DNA from: Acanthosepion lycidas
Lineage: Eukaryota > Mollusca > Cephalopoda > Sepiida > Sepiidae
Direction: 5' to 3'
Length of the DNA: 64,000 bases
Assembly (NCBI GenBank): GCA_963932145.1
Contig: OZ010574.1
Coordinates: 63,919,378-63,983,377 of the forward strand
Positions within the stretch are counted from its first letter, which is position 1; every line of letters begins with the position of its first letter. Shown here one piece after another: positions 32,590-44,040 of this stretch. Both the position numbers and the translations under genes were made by a program. A model generated the notes under the pieces. The model did no database searches, was not told where the DNA came from, and was given only the letters and a program-made list of their open reading frames with translations.

Positions 32590-33015
32590 AATCTTTAAAT
32601 TTACAAATAGAAAAAAATGCCGTAAGAATTTTTTTGCCATTAACAATAAATTTAAAAAAAAATCCAGACGACATGCATTCAACGGATGTCAGATTTCATT
32701 GAAAAATACATCCCTACCCCTTATCAAAACGTAACTAATAACGGATACAATAATACAGGCATAATGAACACCCAGGCACTCCTTGTCCAGTTGAAGTAGA
32801 TTTATCTGCAACCTTGGAAACGTGAATTATGATTTTAGCTGTGTCTTTAAAACCCAGTAATTTTAAAAGTTACTTCAAAATTTGCTTGAGGATGAAATGG
32901 AACTTAATGTCTTTAATTTAATTACAAAATTAAATTCGTAGCTTTTAGCTTCCATTTTTGAAACATGGTTAGAACTGTGTAACGAAAAAAACCATATTTT
33001 AAATAAATCAATTTA
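32590..33015 (+). repeat. TA-tailed family W, copy 2
   Basis: The 3' half matches 26095-26225 through gcttgaggatgaaatggaac, then tttttgaaacatgg and aaccatattttaaataaat, followed by TA repeats. The 5' limit is uncertain. Confidence 0.45.
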
Positions 33016-33017
33016 TA

Positions 33018-33055
33018 ATATATATATATATATATACATTTTGCATGCACACGCA

Positions 33056-33132
<77 letters not shown>
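33018..33132. repeat. (TA)n-(CA)n-(TA)n compound microsatellite
   Basis: A short TA tract, then a CA tract, then a longer TA tract. Confidence 0.95.
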
Positions 33133-33135
<3 letters not shown>

Positions 33136-33416
33136 CACACACACAAAAATTAATGTATTATTAAAACCAACCAAAAGCCTACCAGGTGACCAAAAGAAAA
33201 TTTAATAAAAAGAAAAACTAACAACTAAGGAAACAAAATCCAAGAGAAAACAATAGAAAATGGGAAAATAAAACATAAACTAAGAAAAGAGAGCAAAATC
33301 GCCTACCAAAAACAGCTTCAAAGAGTGCTTTATTACCAAGACAGAGCAAGTACAATTCCCAGCATCACAAGACAGAAAAAGAAAAAGTTCAGACTACTAC
33401 TTAATTAGTGGTCCAA

Positions 33417-33456
<40 letters not shown>

Positions 33457-33779
33457 TATAAAAACAAAAGGAGACACTATTCTTAGTCAATGCATTTTGT
33501 CCTCTGAGAGACTTTATCAAGGCAAATGTAGGATTTATTTTGCTTTGTTTCACATGTTTTCATACAAAAGCATGGATGTCATTAGTTTATCAAGGCTTAT
33601 TAAGTTTGTGAACAATCATGAATATTCATCAGGGGGTTGACAGGTCAATCAAAACATGTGGAAAACACAAAGTGACATTATTTAAAGTCTGGTAAAGCAA
33701 AAAAGTAAGTGAGTATTTTTTTTTAGTAAATGAATATTGTTTAAATTGTGATCAGCTCATTATAGTTTGGGATGGATGT
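33133..33779. other. Unassigned stretch, possibly upstream LINE sequence
   Basis: A purine-rich stretch (33140-33410) can be read as a frame with FITKTEQVQFPASQDRKRK, which might be LINE-B upstream sequence, but I cannot confirm it. A TA tract lies at 33420-33453. Confidence 0.3.
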
Positions 33780-35515
33780 TTGTGCTGTATATCTTCAAAA
33801 ACATCTTTTCAACATACGAACAGAGTGAAAATATTAAAAACCAAACTGAAAGTTGCACGTGCCAAATTGAACAAAAACAAAATGGCAGGGCTAGACAGAA
33901 TTGTAATAGATATGCTGGCAGCCTCAGATGATTTGGGCATAAACAAGATTACAGAAATAAGTGAAATCTACAATATTGATAATATACCAGAAGACCTAAG
34001 CAGATCTATTTTCATTGCACTGCCTAAGAAACCAGGTGTGAACAAATGTGAACTCCACCAAACAATCAGCCTATTAAACCCCATAAAAAAACTCATCATC
34101 TGAATTTGGATGAATAGAGCATGCAGCAGAACTAAGCCAGAGATAGGACAAGAACAGTGTGAGTTTGTCAAAGACACTGGAACAAGGAATGTAATATTTA
34201 TGCTCAGAATGTTATCAGAAAGAGTAATCCAAATACTGAAGGATATGTACCTAAGTTTTATAGACTATGCAAAGTCATTCGACAAAGGATGCTACAAAGA
34301 TGTGTTAAAGCTGCTCAGATTCTGGAAAGATATTAGAATGATCAAGAATCTATATGGTCAGCTAACTGCCTGCATACAGACAGAAAATGTGTTCAGCAGA
34401 TTTTCAAAAATAGAAAGGGGTATAAGAAAAGGATGTGTCTTCTCAGTGGATTTATTCAATGTAAGGTATGCAGATGTCTGCTGATAGCAGAAATGGAAAG
34501 GAAACTATAAAACAGGAAAGGACAAAGCATAAACTACAAGAATACAGAATTCATGGTTATCATCAAAAGGATAAGCCCAAAATGTAAATTACAGGTCAGG
34601 GATACTAAAATCAAGAAAGTATTGGAAGTATTCTAATAGAGGATATAAAATCCAAAGACATACAGGAATGGCCAAAATATATTCTAAAAGCTAATCAGAG
34701 TATCAAGAGACAGAAAAATTTTGTTGGAAACAAAGAAAAGAGTATTGAGTTGTTATGTGATATTTGTCCTCCTGTATGGCAGTGAATGCTGGATAATCTC
34801 TTCAAAGATGAAGAAAAGACTCAACAGAAATGTGGTTCCTGCAGAAGTTTGCTAAGGATACCATGGAACTAACATGTGAGCAACAATGAGGTTTTGGAGA
34901 GAATGGAAACAAAAAGGAAATTTATACTCAACAATCAGGAAGAGGCTGTTGAAATTTCTGGGGCACATTATGCGGAAGGAGGGATTGGAAAATCCAATAC
35001 TGACAGGACACATGGTATTTATCAATCCACCCACGGGGATCGAATGTGGCACAAGGCCTTTTTAATGTGGGTATCTCCGAGCCCGAAGGCCCAGCCAAAA
35101 ATAAATAACCATCCAAACCCGCCGAGGCGGGCCAGTTCCGTCACCCTCCCCCAACGAAACCCTACCCTTCGGCGGAGCTTCATCCGGGTTCCTCTCTGCA
35201 AGCAGAGAGTTCGACAGACACCCGACCCGGCAGCTCACAAAGCGCAGATACTACACTTTGATCCTAGCCACCGGGCCGAGCGGGTATTCTTTTTATAGAC
35301 AGGACAGATAGGGGCAATATGAATAATGCAATGTGTGACGTACTTGATGGACATAAGCAAATGGATGGCGGAACAGGGTTTGGGAGAAATAACAAAACTG
35401 CAAAACTTATTAAGAGCTACAAAGGACAGGAAGATGTGGAGGGCCATGATCGCCTATGTCCTGAAGTTGAGAGAGAAAGGAAGCTTTAAGTCCAATTATA
35501 AGGTTTCCAAAATCT
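33780..35515 (+). pseudogene. LINE-B reverse transcriptase, best copy in the window
   Basis: An almost continuous frame from 33780 to 34484 has a single in-frame TGA at 34101-34103. Motifs in order are LNKNKMAGLDRIVIDML, SRSIFIALPKKPG, MNRACSRTKPEIGQEQCEF, FIDYAKSFD (RT block A), ERGIRKGCVFS and FNVRYADVC. The last corresponds to the YADD active-site region, but a short deletion and frameshift damage it. Downstream pieces (34740-35515) carry ECWIISS-like, MAEQGLGEI and WRAMIAYVLK tail motifs. A U2-headed retroposon interrupts it at 35016-35297. The clade was not determined. Confidence 0.85.
35016..35297 (-). mobile_element. GC-rich retroposon with U2 snRNA-like 5' head
   Basis: Read on the minus strand, the 5' end contains ctcggcccggtggctaggat and then caaagtgtagtatctg. 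These follow the first 40 nt of U2 snRNA, including the branch-point-binding GTAGTA. The remaining 220 nt is not U2 but is GC-rich, with two perfect hairpins (cccgcc/ggcggg at 35118-35131 and ctctctgc/gcagagag at 35192-35209). Near-perfect 14-bp target duplications flank it (gacaggacacatgg at 35002-35015, gacaggacagatagg at 35298-35312). The host sequence is a LINE-B copy. Confidence 0.85.
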
Positions 35516-35575
35516 AACCAAACAACCAAAACATATTTATTTTCAAATTCAAGAACTTTTCTACAACCTCCTTAC

Positions 35576-35594
35576 TCACACGCACACACACACG

Positions 35595-35652
<58 letters not shown>
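35576..35652. repeat. (CA)n(TA)n compound microsatellite
   Basis: A CACG/CACA run passes into TA. It separates LINE-B from a minus-strand LINE-A. Confidence 0.95.
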
Positions 35653-35654
<2 letters not shown>

Positions 35655-35656
<2 letters not shown>

Positions 35657-36085
35657 CAAGATCACCCCAAGCAAGGAAGGCAGTAAAGCCACTAAGACAC
35701 AAGAGGGTTACTGGGTCTAGAAGAATTAGAAAACAGAAACGTTATGAAAGAGTGAGAACAATAGAAGAGTAATCAGAAAGACAGTGGATAATAGTTGATA
35801 TTGCATTTTAATTTTTGTAGATCAAATTTGGCTGGAAACAAGGAGCCTGAAGAGAGATCCACAGGTGAGAAGTGTGTGATTAGAAAGTGTCAGTAAAGAA
35901 CTTACAGCTAAATTAACTGTAAATTGATTATTGCTAATCTAGTACTGCGCTTAAATTCATAAAGTCTAGTTACCATGGAAAAGAGCTCATCTGAATTACC
36001 ATGAAAATATTTATGGAAAATGCACAAGAAAGCAAGGTGGGAAAAGTGACTGAACCCAAAACACCAGATGAGAACCAATAATCTT
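35655..36085 (-). pseudogene. LINE-A 3' fragment
   Basis: The minus strand reads from the C-terminal coding segment (36085) to the 3' end gcagtaaagccactaagaca at 35680-35700. Stops and indels occur throughout. The 3' end abuts a TA tract. Confidence 0.7.
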
Positions 36086-36586
36086 AGACAGCAAACAATT
36101 ATTTAAATTATCTTAAGAGATTTAATTGTGTTAGTTTAATTTTTATATTTTTCCAATCTTCTCATAATTTGTTGCACAGCAGGTGAAACCATTTTATGCT
36201 GTCATGTGATATGTATATATAAATTTGAAATGTAACTGTTGTGAAGTCCTAAGTCCTTCATGTTACTATTTAATGACCATACATAGATCCTCCGCCTCCT
36301 AATTGGAGTCATTATATAGCCTGAGTATTCTGGATATGTTAGTTAATCTACATATCACTACAGTAAGATTCCAAAAAATGACGGGATAAAGCCAATGAGA
36401 TTTTATTTTTAGTTCAACATTTTTATTCAAACATAATTATATTTCAAATATGTGAATCCCCTATAATAATGTTTGAATTATTAAAAATACTTCATCACTA
36501 TAAACTTTGTATTTATTAGGTACCCATGTCTGCGTAGACATATCTGATTTTTTTAATACTGAAATTAATGTCTACTTTCCTAGAGA
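36086..36586. other. Unassigned stretch
   Basis: No recognisable element. Confidence 0.35.
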
Positions 36587-37030
36587 TTGAAAGTCTTAGA
36601 GGAGATTCCTAGTCCTCACTTTCCCGTCTTGATAGAGTCCAAAAGCCTCTCTGACAAATTATTTTCCATCCTGCAGACCCCTCTCAAAGACAGGATATGG
36701 CAAATCTCTCACTGCTCTATCACTCTTTCCAACAAAAGTGCCTGGACTAACTACTTTCATTGGTTATGCCATACCACTTACATTGTAGCAAACCACCCTC
36801 ATTCCCTCTGTATTCCATTGGTAAGTTCCACTCAAACAGCTTCTTCCCATGAGCCACTGCTCTGTGGAATCAATTCTCAAGATAATGTTTCCTTGATCAT
36901 AACAACTTTGTTCTATCTAGGGTTAACTGTAATTTTCCCCACCTATCTGCATTAACTGTACCTCTTACACTGTAAGACTCTATCTTGATTAACCCACCAG
37001 CCTTTCTACAGGGTGAAACTCATTGTAAAA
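36587..37030 (+). pseudogene. LINE-D C-terminal fragment
   Basis: A 122-codon frame contains HPHSLCIPLVSSTQTASSHE followed by a WN-like LLCGIN segment. This corresponds to the end of a non-LTR retrotransposon RT ORF, where SFFPRTATLWN is usual. The 3' UTR runs to agggtgaaactcattg and an A-rich tail at 37025-37045. It differs from LINE-A in sequence but has the same kind of 3' end. A frameshift probably lies near 36850. Confidence 0.55.
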
Positions 37031-38770
37031 AAAAAGAAAAAAAATATGAAAATGTCTGGAGGAACATTTTCTTGAGTAAGACTATCAGTCTCTAGGCAAG
37101 TAGTCATTAAATTCCCTGTTAAAAAAATACAGGTATGTCTACTCAAGCACACATACCTAATAAATATAAAATTTATAATAATAAGAAATAACGTAGTATT
37201 TTTAAAAAAATCACTAAGTGGTAAGTATATATATATATATAAAAATATATATATATATATATATCATGGTGGTTTAAAACCCTTGTTTCTGTCATATAGG
37301 AAAATCCAACATGTAAATAAAATATTCAGCAAAAAATTCCATTCGTCAGTAACCTTTTAAACACCTCATAGAATGTAAAGTTCTTCAAAGCAAACCTGTA
37401 CCAAACTGTTTTCCTGAATCCTTGATGACTTGGCTGCCGAAAAATGACAACATCAAGATGAAATAATGGAAACTGACCATGAAAAACAGAATTATGCGCA
37501 ACAAGTTTTCAATCAATCAGTAAACTTCTGGACTTTTTCGGGTGACATTATAGGATCCAGATGGCTATTGTTTGCACATGGAATTATTCACTGGTAATTA
37601 ATCTTCGATTTGGCAGTGGAAAATGTCACTCAGCAGTTAGCATTAAGAAATTATGCCCAATTTTCTGAGAAAAATCACCTTTTTTTATGAAAAAATATTT
37701 ATTTTCACTTCAAAATAATATCATTCAAACTTCATCCCTTTCTCCTTAATTTGGTGTGAACATCATTGAATAAAAGGAATGGCTAAATGGCCTGGCAATG
37801 GAAAATACGAAAGACATACGGCAAAAAAAACAATGTCGTCTGCTAAGTGTTGTTGTCATCACCAGGTCACAGGGTGTTAAAAACAAAACAAAACACATCA
37901 AGTGATTGTTCAAACATAGATTTGAAAAAACCCCAAAAAACCTTATATCAAGCCCTACCAATGTTGACCCTTTTTTTTCACTCTTTGCTCTTATCTGGGA
38001 GTGGTGGGTTTTATTACAAGCTGATGACAACTTGTTCTAAACATTTATTGCTGACTGTCCGACTGACTTTTAACCTAGATATGTCAAAGTCAATTTGACT
38101 TAATTTTCCTGCCATTTTTTTGAAAAAAAAATCCCAAAAACTTTTGGTTTGTGGTGGTCAAGAATTGAAGATAAATCTTTTACTTTTTACTAAAGATTTC
38201 CGTGGCCAGGTGTCAATTTTTTTAACCCCTGGCAGTCATATAATTAAAAATTAAAAATTACCAATGGACTTTATTTGCCCCCTTGGAATGTTGATTTCCT
38301 TCAAAACTCTCAATTTTATGCCCTGAAATTGTTTGATTATGATTTAGGCTTTGAGATTTTTCAAAAGAAAAGGGTTAATTTCCCATTTAGTGGGGAAAAT
38401 TTTTGTTTAGAACTAGAAAAAATGCAAAATTTTCACTATTTTTTTTCACTTTTTACCCTGTGATAAAAATTTGAGTCATTCACACCTTCCAATTTTACTT
38501 TTAAATGAAAGAATCTAACCTTTGCTTTCAGAAAATACCCAGTTTCATGGGTTTCAGATCAATTTGTTTAGATGATGATAAAACAGTCACTTTTCAATAT
38601 TTTACCCCTATAAAAGTATGAAAAACCATTTTTTGAGAGAAAATAAGCTGTGATAAAATGACTTTTGCCATTTTTGTGATGATTTTTACTTGGGATAGAA
38701 AATTTTTACCATAGCAAACCTGAATTGACTATATTTAAGTTGAGTAGGGTAACAGGAAACATCATACAGC
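37031..38770. other. Unassigned 1.7-kb stretch
   Basis: This is the longest piece without a recognised element. It has runs such as gaaaaaaaccccaaaaaacc and ggggaaaatttttg, short open frames on both strands and a TA tract at 37226-37264. No motif was identifiable. It could be an old non-autonomous transposon or unique sequence. Confidence 0.35.
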
Positions 38771-39129
38771 TGTGATATATATATATATAGGTAGCTTATG
38801 TTCATTTAAGCATGTTTCATTGAATAATATAAACATATTATGTCTATTTATTTTTATAATAATCCTTTGTAGTTCTCTCATTATTTTCTTGATGTTGTTG
38901 AAATTCATCAAGGGAGGCACCGTAGTTCTTGTTAACCCATGTGAATTGCGAAGACAATGTAACTGTAATTTTTGTGACGGTGATTTTTGGAAACATGTTT
39001 GAATGAACTCTGTTATAAGTATTCTAAAATTAACCATTTTAGCTAAAATGTTTTTTGTAAACATGCATCCACAATGTAAGGGAGCTAACCAGAGTTGTTA
39101 AAAAAGCAACATGATGTTAAATGTTAGTC

Positions 39130-39430
39130 AACTCAAATGCATTTTAAAACATTGCTACTATACTCATAATAAATTTTGTCCAGTGTTGGTCTGTTGCTTT
39201 GAATATAGAGAGCCTCGAGAATTTGAAGTTTTTGTTTATTATTTTCATGGTGTAGCATTTTGGTGTTGTCAGCAAGTATTTTCCTGTATTGTGAAGGTTG
39301 ACTGGAACGTGACTTTAAATGTTGTGCAATAGAACTTGTATCTGACAAATGGAGTGTAAAACATCTTGATAATGTGGCTGTCAAGCCAACATATGTACCT
39401 ACTTTTTTGTCAGAGATACAATCTCCCAAA
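39130..39430 (-). pseudogene. PLE-2 fragment: GIY-YIG endonuclease C-terminal part
   Basis: A 98-codon frame contains KVGTYVGLTATLSRCFTLHL, then SDTSSIAQHL, ENNKQKLQILEALYIQSNRP and TLDKIYYE. These are typical of the YIG-GLT...LEAL.I....P.LN part of PLE-type endonucleases. The family differs from PLE-1 and PLE-3. The N-terminal GIY portion and RT are not visible, so it is a dead fragment. Confidence 0.65.
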
Positions 39431-39568
39431 GGACATTTAAACTGCTATACAATGTTGGTATTTTCCAAAACACTAGTTAACAGGAAAGAATTCTTGCATG
39501 ATTAAGCTGGTTGTGCTAAATTTAGTATAGTATATAATTAGTTTTATTTTTTACTAGGATCAGTGGAG

Positions 39569-40049
<481 letters not shown>

Positions 40050-40545
40050 GGGGTTGGTCAAAGATGCATTCCAAAACCTAACTAGAGAATTAAGAGACAG
40101 AAAATCTTTGCTAGAAACAAAGAAATGTGTACTGAAATGTTAGGTGATATCTGCCCACCTATATGGCACTGAATGCTGAACACTCTCGTCAAAGACAAAG
40201 ATGATGAGGGTATTATGGGCCAAATATGGGTGAAATAACAAAGTTTTAGAGAAAATGGAAACAAAAGGAAGATCAGGAAGAAACAGTTGACATTTCTAGT
40301 GTATATAATGAGGAAAGAGAGCTTGGAAAATCTGATATTCACAGGACAGATTGAAGTCAAGACAGACAGATAAAACCAACACATAACATACAACTTGAGT
40401 AAATGAATGGCAGAACAAGGTTTAGGAGAAATAACAAGAAGACAAAATTTATTAAGGGCAATAAGGGAGAGAAAGTTGTTGAGAGCCATGATCATCTATG
40501 TCCTGAAGGGACACGGCACATAGAAGAAGAAGAAAAGAGACCATC
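40050..40545 (+). pseudogene. LINE-B 3' end
   Basis: The blocks gatgcattccaaaacctaac, atggcactgaatgctgaaca and tgaatggcagaacaaggttt lead to the 3' end tatgtcctgaagggacacgg and cacatagaagaagaag. It is the cleanest LINE-B 3' end in the window. The ORF is broken. Confidence 0.75.
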
Positions 40546-40589
40546 ACTCTTCTGGTTGGTTTTAAATTCAGGTTTTCAGAAGTTGTCCA

Positions 40590-40740
40590 TTTAGACTTGT
40601 TGCTAACCAAGTTTAGAGAGACCAGTCAGCCTTAGCCTTGCTAATTAACCCATAGCTGGGAGGGGAAGAAGAGATAGAATCATTCTTTTCACAGGAATAT
40701 TTGTCCAGAACTTGAACTGGCCAAGCTGAATCAGCTATCT
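40590..40740 (-). mobile_element. SINE-B body fragment
   Basis: The complement has SINE-B body blocks; the plus strand shows ttaacccatagctgggaggg and acaggaatatttgtccag. Head and tail are missing. Confidence 0.55.
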
Positions 40741-40779
40741 GCGCATAAAATACGCATCTATAATTAAATAATAATAATG

Positions 40780-40795
40780 ATGATGATGATGATTC

Positions 40796-40845
<50 letters not shown>

Positions 40846-40846
40846 A
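40780..40846. repeat. (GAT)n/(GTA)n microsatellite
   Basis: A trinucleotide run changes from gat to gtg and then gta. Confidence 0.93.
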
Positions 40847-40849
40847 TTA

Positions 40850-41446
40850 TTTTGCTGCTTGGTTCACCTGAGTTTAAAAACTGGTCCCTTTATAATTAGT
40901 GTTTATCTCCCATTCCCCAGGGTTGTATTTTTACTGATATCGAGAGAATCGAAGTTTAGACAATTATGCTCAGAAAACGAGGATTATGTATTGATTGCTT
41001 TTTCTTTTAAATCAATTTATGTTTCCTAACAGCTAATGGGAATTTTTTTTTCTTCAGAAATATCTTAGCTCAGTGGTAGAATATCTGAGGAACTTTAAAA
41101 ACAATTCCAGGCTTGTTATCACCTTCAACCAGAAAACTAATCAGGTATTTAACTGTTTAGACATTATTGATTTTTTTCTCTCAGTCTTTTTCAGATCAGT
41201 ATCATTTCCATTCAGAAAAGTTTAAGACCAATGCATAAAAACATGTATTTGTTGAAGTGAAGAGATATTCTGTACTCAGCTAGAATTTTTCTTTATAGTT
41301 TGTTGGTTGATATTGTTTAGCAGTATATCAACCACTATGGCATTATTCAATGCCAAAATATAAATATTTTTAACACAATTTGATGGCTTCAACTACAGAT
41401 AAATTGTATTGCGGGTCATTTTACTTTAAAATTGTATTTTACTATA
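40850..41446. other. Unassigned stretch
   Basis: No recognisable element. Confidence 0.35.
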
Positions 41447-41699
41447 TGATATGTCCCAGAAAGGGATATATTTGTTTGAAGTAGCAAAGTGGTTTTGGAT
41501 TACTGTAACTGAGTAGGACAATCTAGCGAGTAACCGTAATGAACTGGTCCTCGTCGTAGTGGTAGTCAATAGGTGAAGACTATAGGCATAGCCAATAGGC
41601 ATCCTCCTGTAACTCCAGATCAGTCTGTATTTATGGCTGACACCAGCCAATCATATTACTGTGAGGGGGAACCCAGGTGTATGCATATTCATTATATCA
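41447..41699 (-). mobile_element. 253-bp element E, copy 2
   Basis: It is the same length as the copy at 22787-23039, with the same TGATAT/ATATCA ends and CCAAT and TATA-like motifs (tgattggctgg, ccataaataca on the minus strand). Flanking 5-mers ctata and caata match at four of five positions, a weak target duplication. The open frames of both copies in the shared frame are consequences of shared sequence. Confidence 0.6.
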
Positions 41700-41859
41700 C
41701 AATAAATATGTATTGTTGATCATTTTTTTATATACTAGAGGCAGCAATATGTGTTTTATGTTGCAGTTTTGTTTTGAAATATGGTTTGATTTCTTTAAGA
41801 AATGGTAGGATATGATATATGGATTGATGTCATAAAAGAATTCTTTCATGTTCATTGAT

Positions 41860-42120
41860 GTATTGCTGGTAATTTTTTTTTTATATAAAAATGTATTGCT
41901 GGTATTTTTACTATAAAAAATTATTTTTTATACTTTCATTTTATTTTGTTTAGGGGTTCACTATTTGCCCATAGCTGTGAACCTAACAGATAATGGATAG
42001 GGGCAGACCTGGGAACAACAGCAAAGAGGTGGTTTTGTGCTCCTCAAAACATCCAGTCTTCCTTTCAAAAGTATTATTGCCAGATGTAGTTTATCATCAT
42101 ATCCAGGACTAGTTAATAGT
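41860..42120. repeat. Interspersed repeat family R3, copy 2
   Basis: Shared blocks with 1920-2270: tgtattgctggta, actatttgcccatagctg, gacctgggaacaac and tgctcctcaaaac. Confidence 0.55.
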
Positions 42121-42171
42121 TTGTAATGACATTATTGGTACAACTATCCATCGTAACAATACTGATTGTTG

Positions 42172-42195
42172 TTAATAATAATAATAATAATAATG
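42172..42195. repeat. (TAA)n microsatellite
   Basis: Short trinucleotide tract at the 3' end of a minus-strand LINE-B copy. It may derive from the LINE tail. Confidence 0.85.
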
Positions 42196-42565
42196 AAGAA
42201 GAAGTGCTGTCTCTTCAGGACATTGGTGATCATGGCTCTCCACAATTTCTTGTTCTTTGTATTTTGTAATAAATGTTGTCATTTTGTTATCTCTCCTAAA
42301 CCCTGATCTGCCATCCATTTACTCAAGCTCACTAGGTAAGTTATGTGTTTTCCTCTTTCTCTCTTGACTTCAATCTGTCTTGTGAGTATCAAATTTTCTA
42401 AGCCCTCTTTCCTCATTATGTGCCCTGTTTATTTTCAACTAAACTCTCTCTGATGTTAAGTGTGTTTCCTTTTTGTTTCCATTTTCTCTAAAACTTCATT
42501 GTTGCTCACATGTTCTCAGCATCCTTCTGTAGAACGATCTGTATGGAGATTGTCCAGCATTGACT
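42190..42565 (-). pseudogene. LINE-B 3' end, minus strand
   Basis: The complement of 42565-42190 follows 40130-40540, ending in the gaagaagaa 3' terminus next to (TAA)n. The plus strand shows ctcatgttctcagcatcctt-like and gtgatcatggctctccaca segments. Confidence 0.72.
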
Positions 42566-42699
42566 GATGTGTTTAAACAACTTTAAAAAAAAAACACCTT
42601 GAAACAAAACCCTTACATTGTTAATTATACCCTTAATTTTAATGCCTACAAAACAAAAAAAAACTCTCTTTTAATCACCTTTTTTTTTTAAATGATTTC

Positions 42700-43080
42700 A
42701 ACTCAAGCAAGGCGATAATGTCATTAGAATGCAAAGGGCTACTGAGAGTGGAAGAAAATGAGAAGATTGTATTGAGAAGAAGAGAGGAGAAAAGACAATA
42801 AAAAACAGGATTTGAGAAGACAGAATATGGCAAATGCTATTGGATTTAAATTTTTAAGATTGTAGGTCTCAGAGAAGCAAGAAGTCAAAAGAGAATTCTG
42901 CAGGCAAGAATTTGCCAATCTAGTAGTATGCTTAAATTCATGCAATCAAGGCACAAAGGAGAAAAGCTCATCAGAAAAATTGCCATGAAAATATTTGTAG
43001 AAAAGGTAGAGGGAAGCCATATCACTTGGTGAGAAATTGACTGAAGTCAAGATGCCAGGTCAGGATTGATTAGAGAACCT
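42700..43080 (-). pseudogene. LINE-A 3' fragment, minus strand
   Basis: The 3' terminal aagcaaggcgataatg lies at 42708. The rest reads back to the C-terminal coding segment at 43080 (complement of catgccaggtcaggattgat reversed). It lies head-to-head with the plus-strand LINE-A that starts at 43081. Confidence 0.7.
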
Positions 43081-44038
43081 TTTTGCCTTCCATCAACATG
43101 GCTGATGCTAACCTTCAGGAGAGTAACTCATTGCTCTAAGTCTAATGATATAGAGTAAAGTAATACTGACAGCTGCTCTTGAAATATGACCTCCAATCAG
43201 TTGTTTACTGGGGCAAGAAATAGCTTGTAAATTCAAAAGCCTATAAAACAAAACTGATATCTTTCAATCATAGAGAACCATTTTTGCCTTCCATTTATAT
43301 GGCTGATGCTAACCTCCAGAAGACCAACTCATTGCATCTTCTTGGTTTCATGTTTTTCATTCACATGAAATAGAACTATTATATTGAATCAATTGCTAGA
43401 TTTGCTGATAGGAAAGTTGGTTCACTCTTTTCTGCTAGACAATTTCTCTTGCCAAAATCTATCTTGCACATTTATAAGTCTAACATTTGTACACATATTG
43501 GATATTATTGTCACATCTGGTCTCACGCTTCTCTGTATCTAAAAACTCTTGAGAGAATCCAATGAATAATCTGCAATGTTATTGGTCCTGGCTTGGCATC
43601 TTAGCTTCAGTCACCTTTCCAGCACCATAACATAGTTTCACTGTAGATTTTCTATCAATATTTTTATGGTAATTGTTTTGATAAGCTTTCTTCTTTGGTA
43701 CCTCAACATCATGAATTTAAGTACAGTACTAGATTGGCAGTTAGGTTTCATCATACTGTTGAATTGACTAAATGTAAGTTCTATGTTAATAATTTCTTCT
43801 CTTGCACTTCTCATTTGTGGAACTATCTTCTGGCCACTTGCTTTTCTGTCAGCTACGATCTTTAAAAATTTTAAATCCAACATCATCTTCTGTATCCTGG
43901 AATCCAGATCTTTTATTGTTTTTTCTCTCTCTCTCATCAATAATGTATTCTCAGATCCTTTCACATCTGGTATCCTCTTGCCTCTTAGTGTCTTTATCAG
44001 CTTGAATGGGTAATTCACCCATTCAAGCTGATAAAGAC
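43081..44038 (+). pseudogene. LINE-A C-terminal half, plus strand
   Basis: The segment covers the LINE-A part from atggctgatgctaacctt through gaaagttggttcactctttt, the coding C-terminus (IGPGLAS-like near 43590) and the 3' end at 44010. A 65-bp block (43073-43136) recurs at 43272-43336, an internal direct duplication. The 148-codon minus-strand frame 44084-43638 is antisense to this element and not a gene. Confidence 0.72.
43990..44038. repeat. Perfect 22-bp hairpin at LINE-A 3' terminus
   Basis: The arm gtctttatcagcttgaatgg (22 bp, 43990-44011) is followed by the loop aattc and its exact complement at 44017-44038. The arm is the 3' end of LINE-A, so the terminus has been copied back in reverse. 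Confidence 0.93.
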
Positions 44039-44040
44039 AA

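Noticed and set aside
35250-35297. Functional U2 snRNA gene
   Set aside because: Only the first 40 nt are U2-like. The Sm site and 3' half of U2 are absent, and target duplications show retroposition.
34876-35298. 140-codon plus-strand open frame
   Set aside because: It crosses the boundary between LINE-B and the U2-headed retroposon, and the GC-rich part is antisense to that element.
36587-36955. Host gene encoding a 122-residue protein
   Set aside because: The peptide matches the end of a non-LTR retrotransposon ORF and is followed by a LINE-type 3' end.
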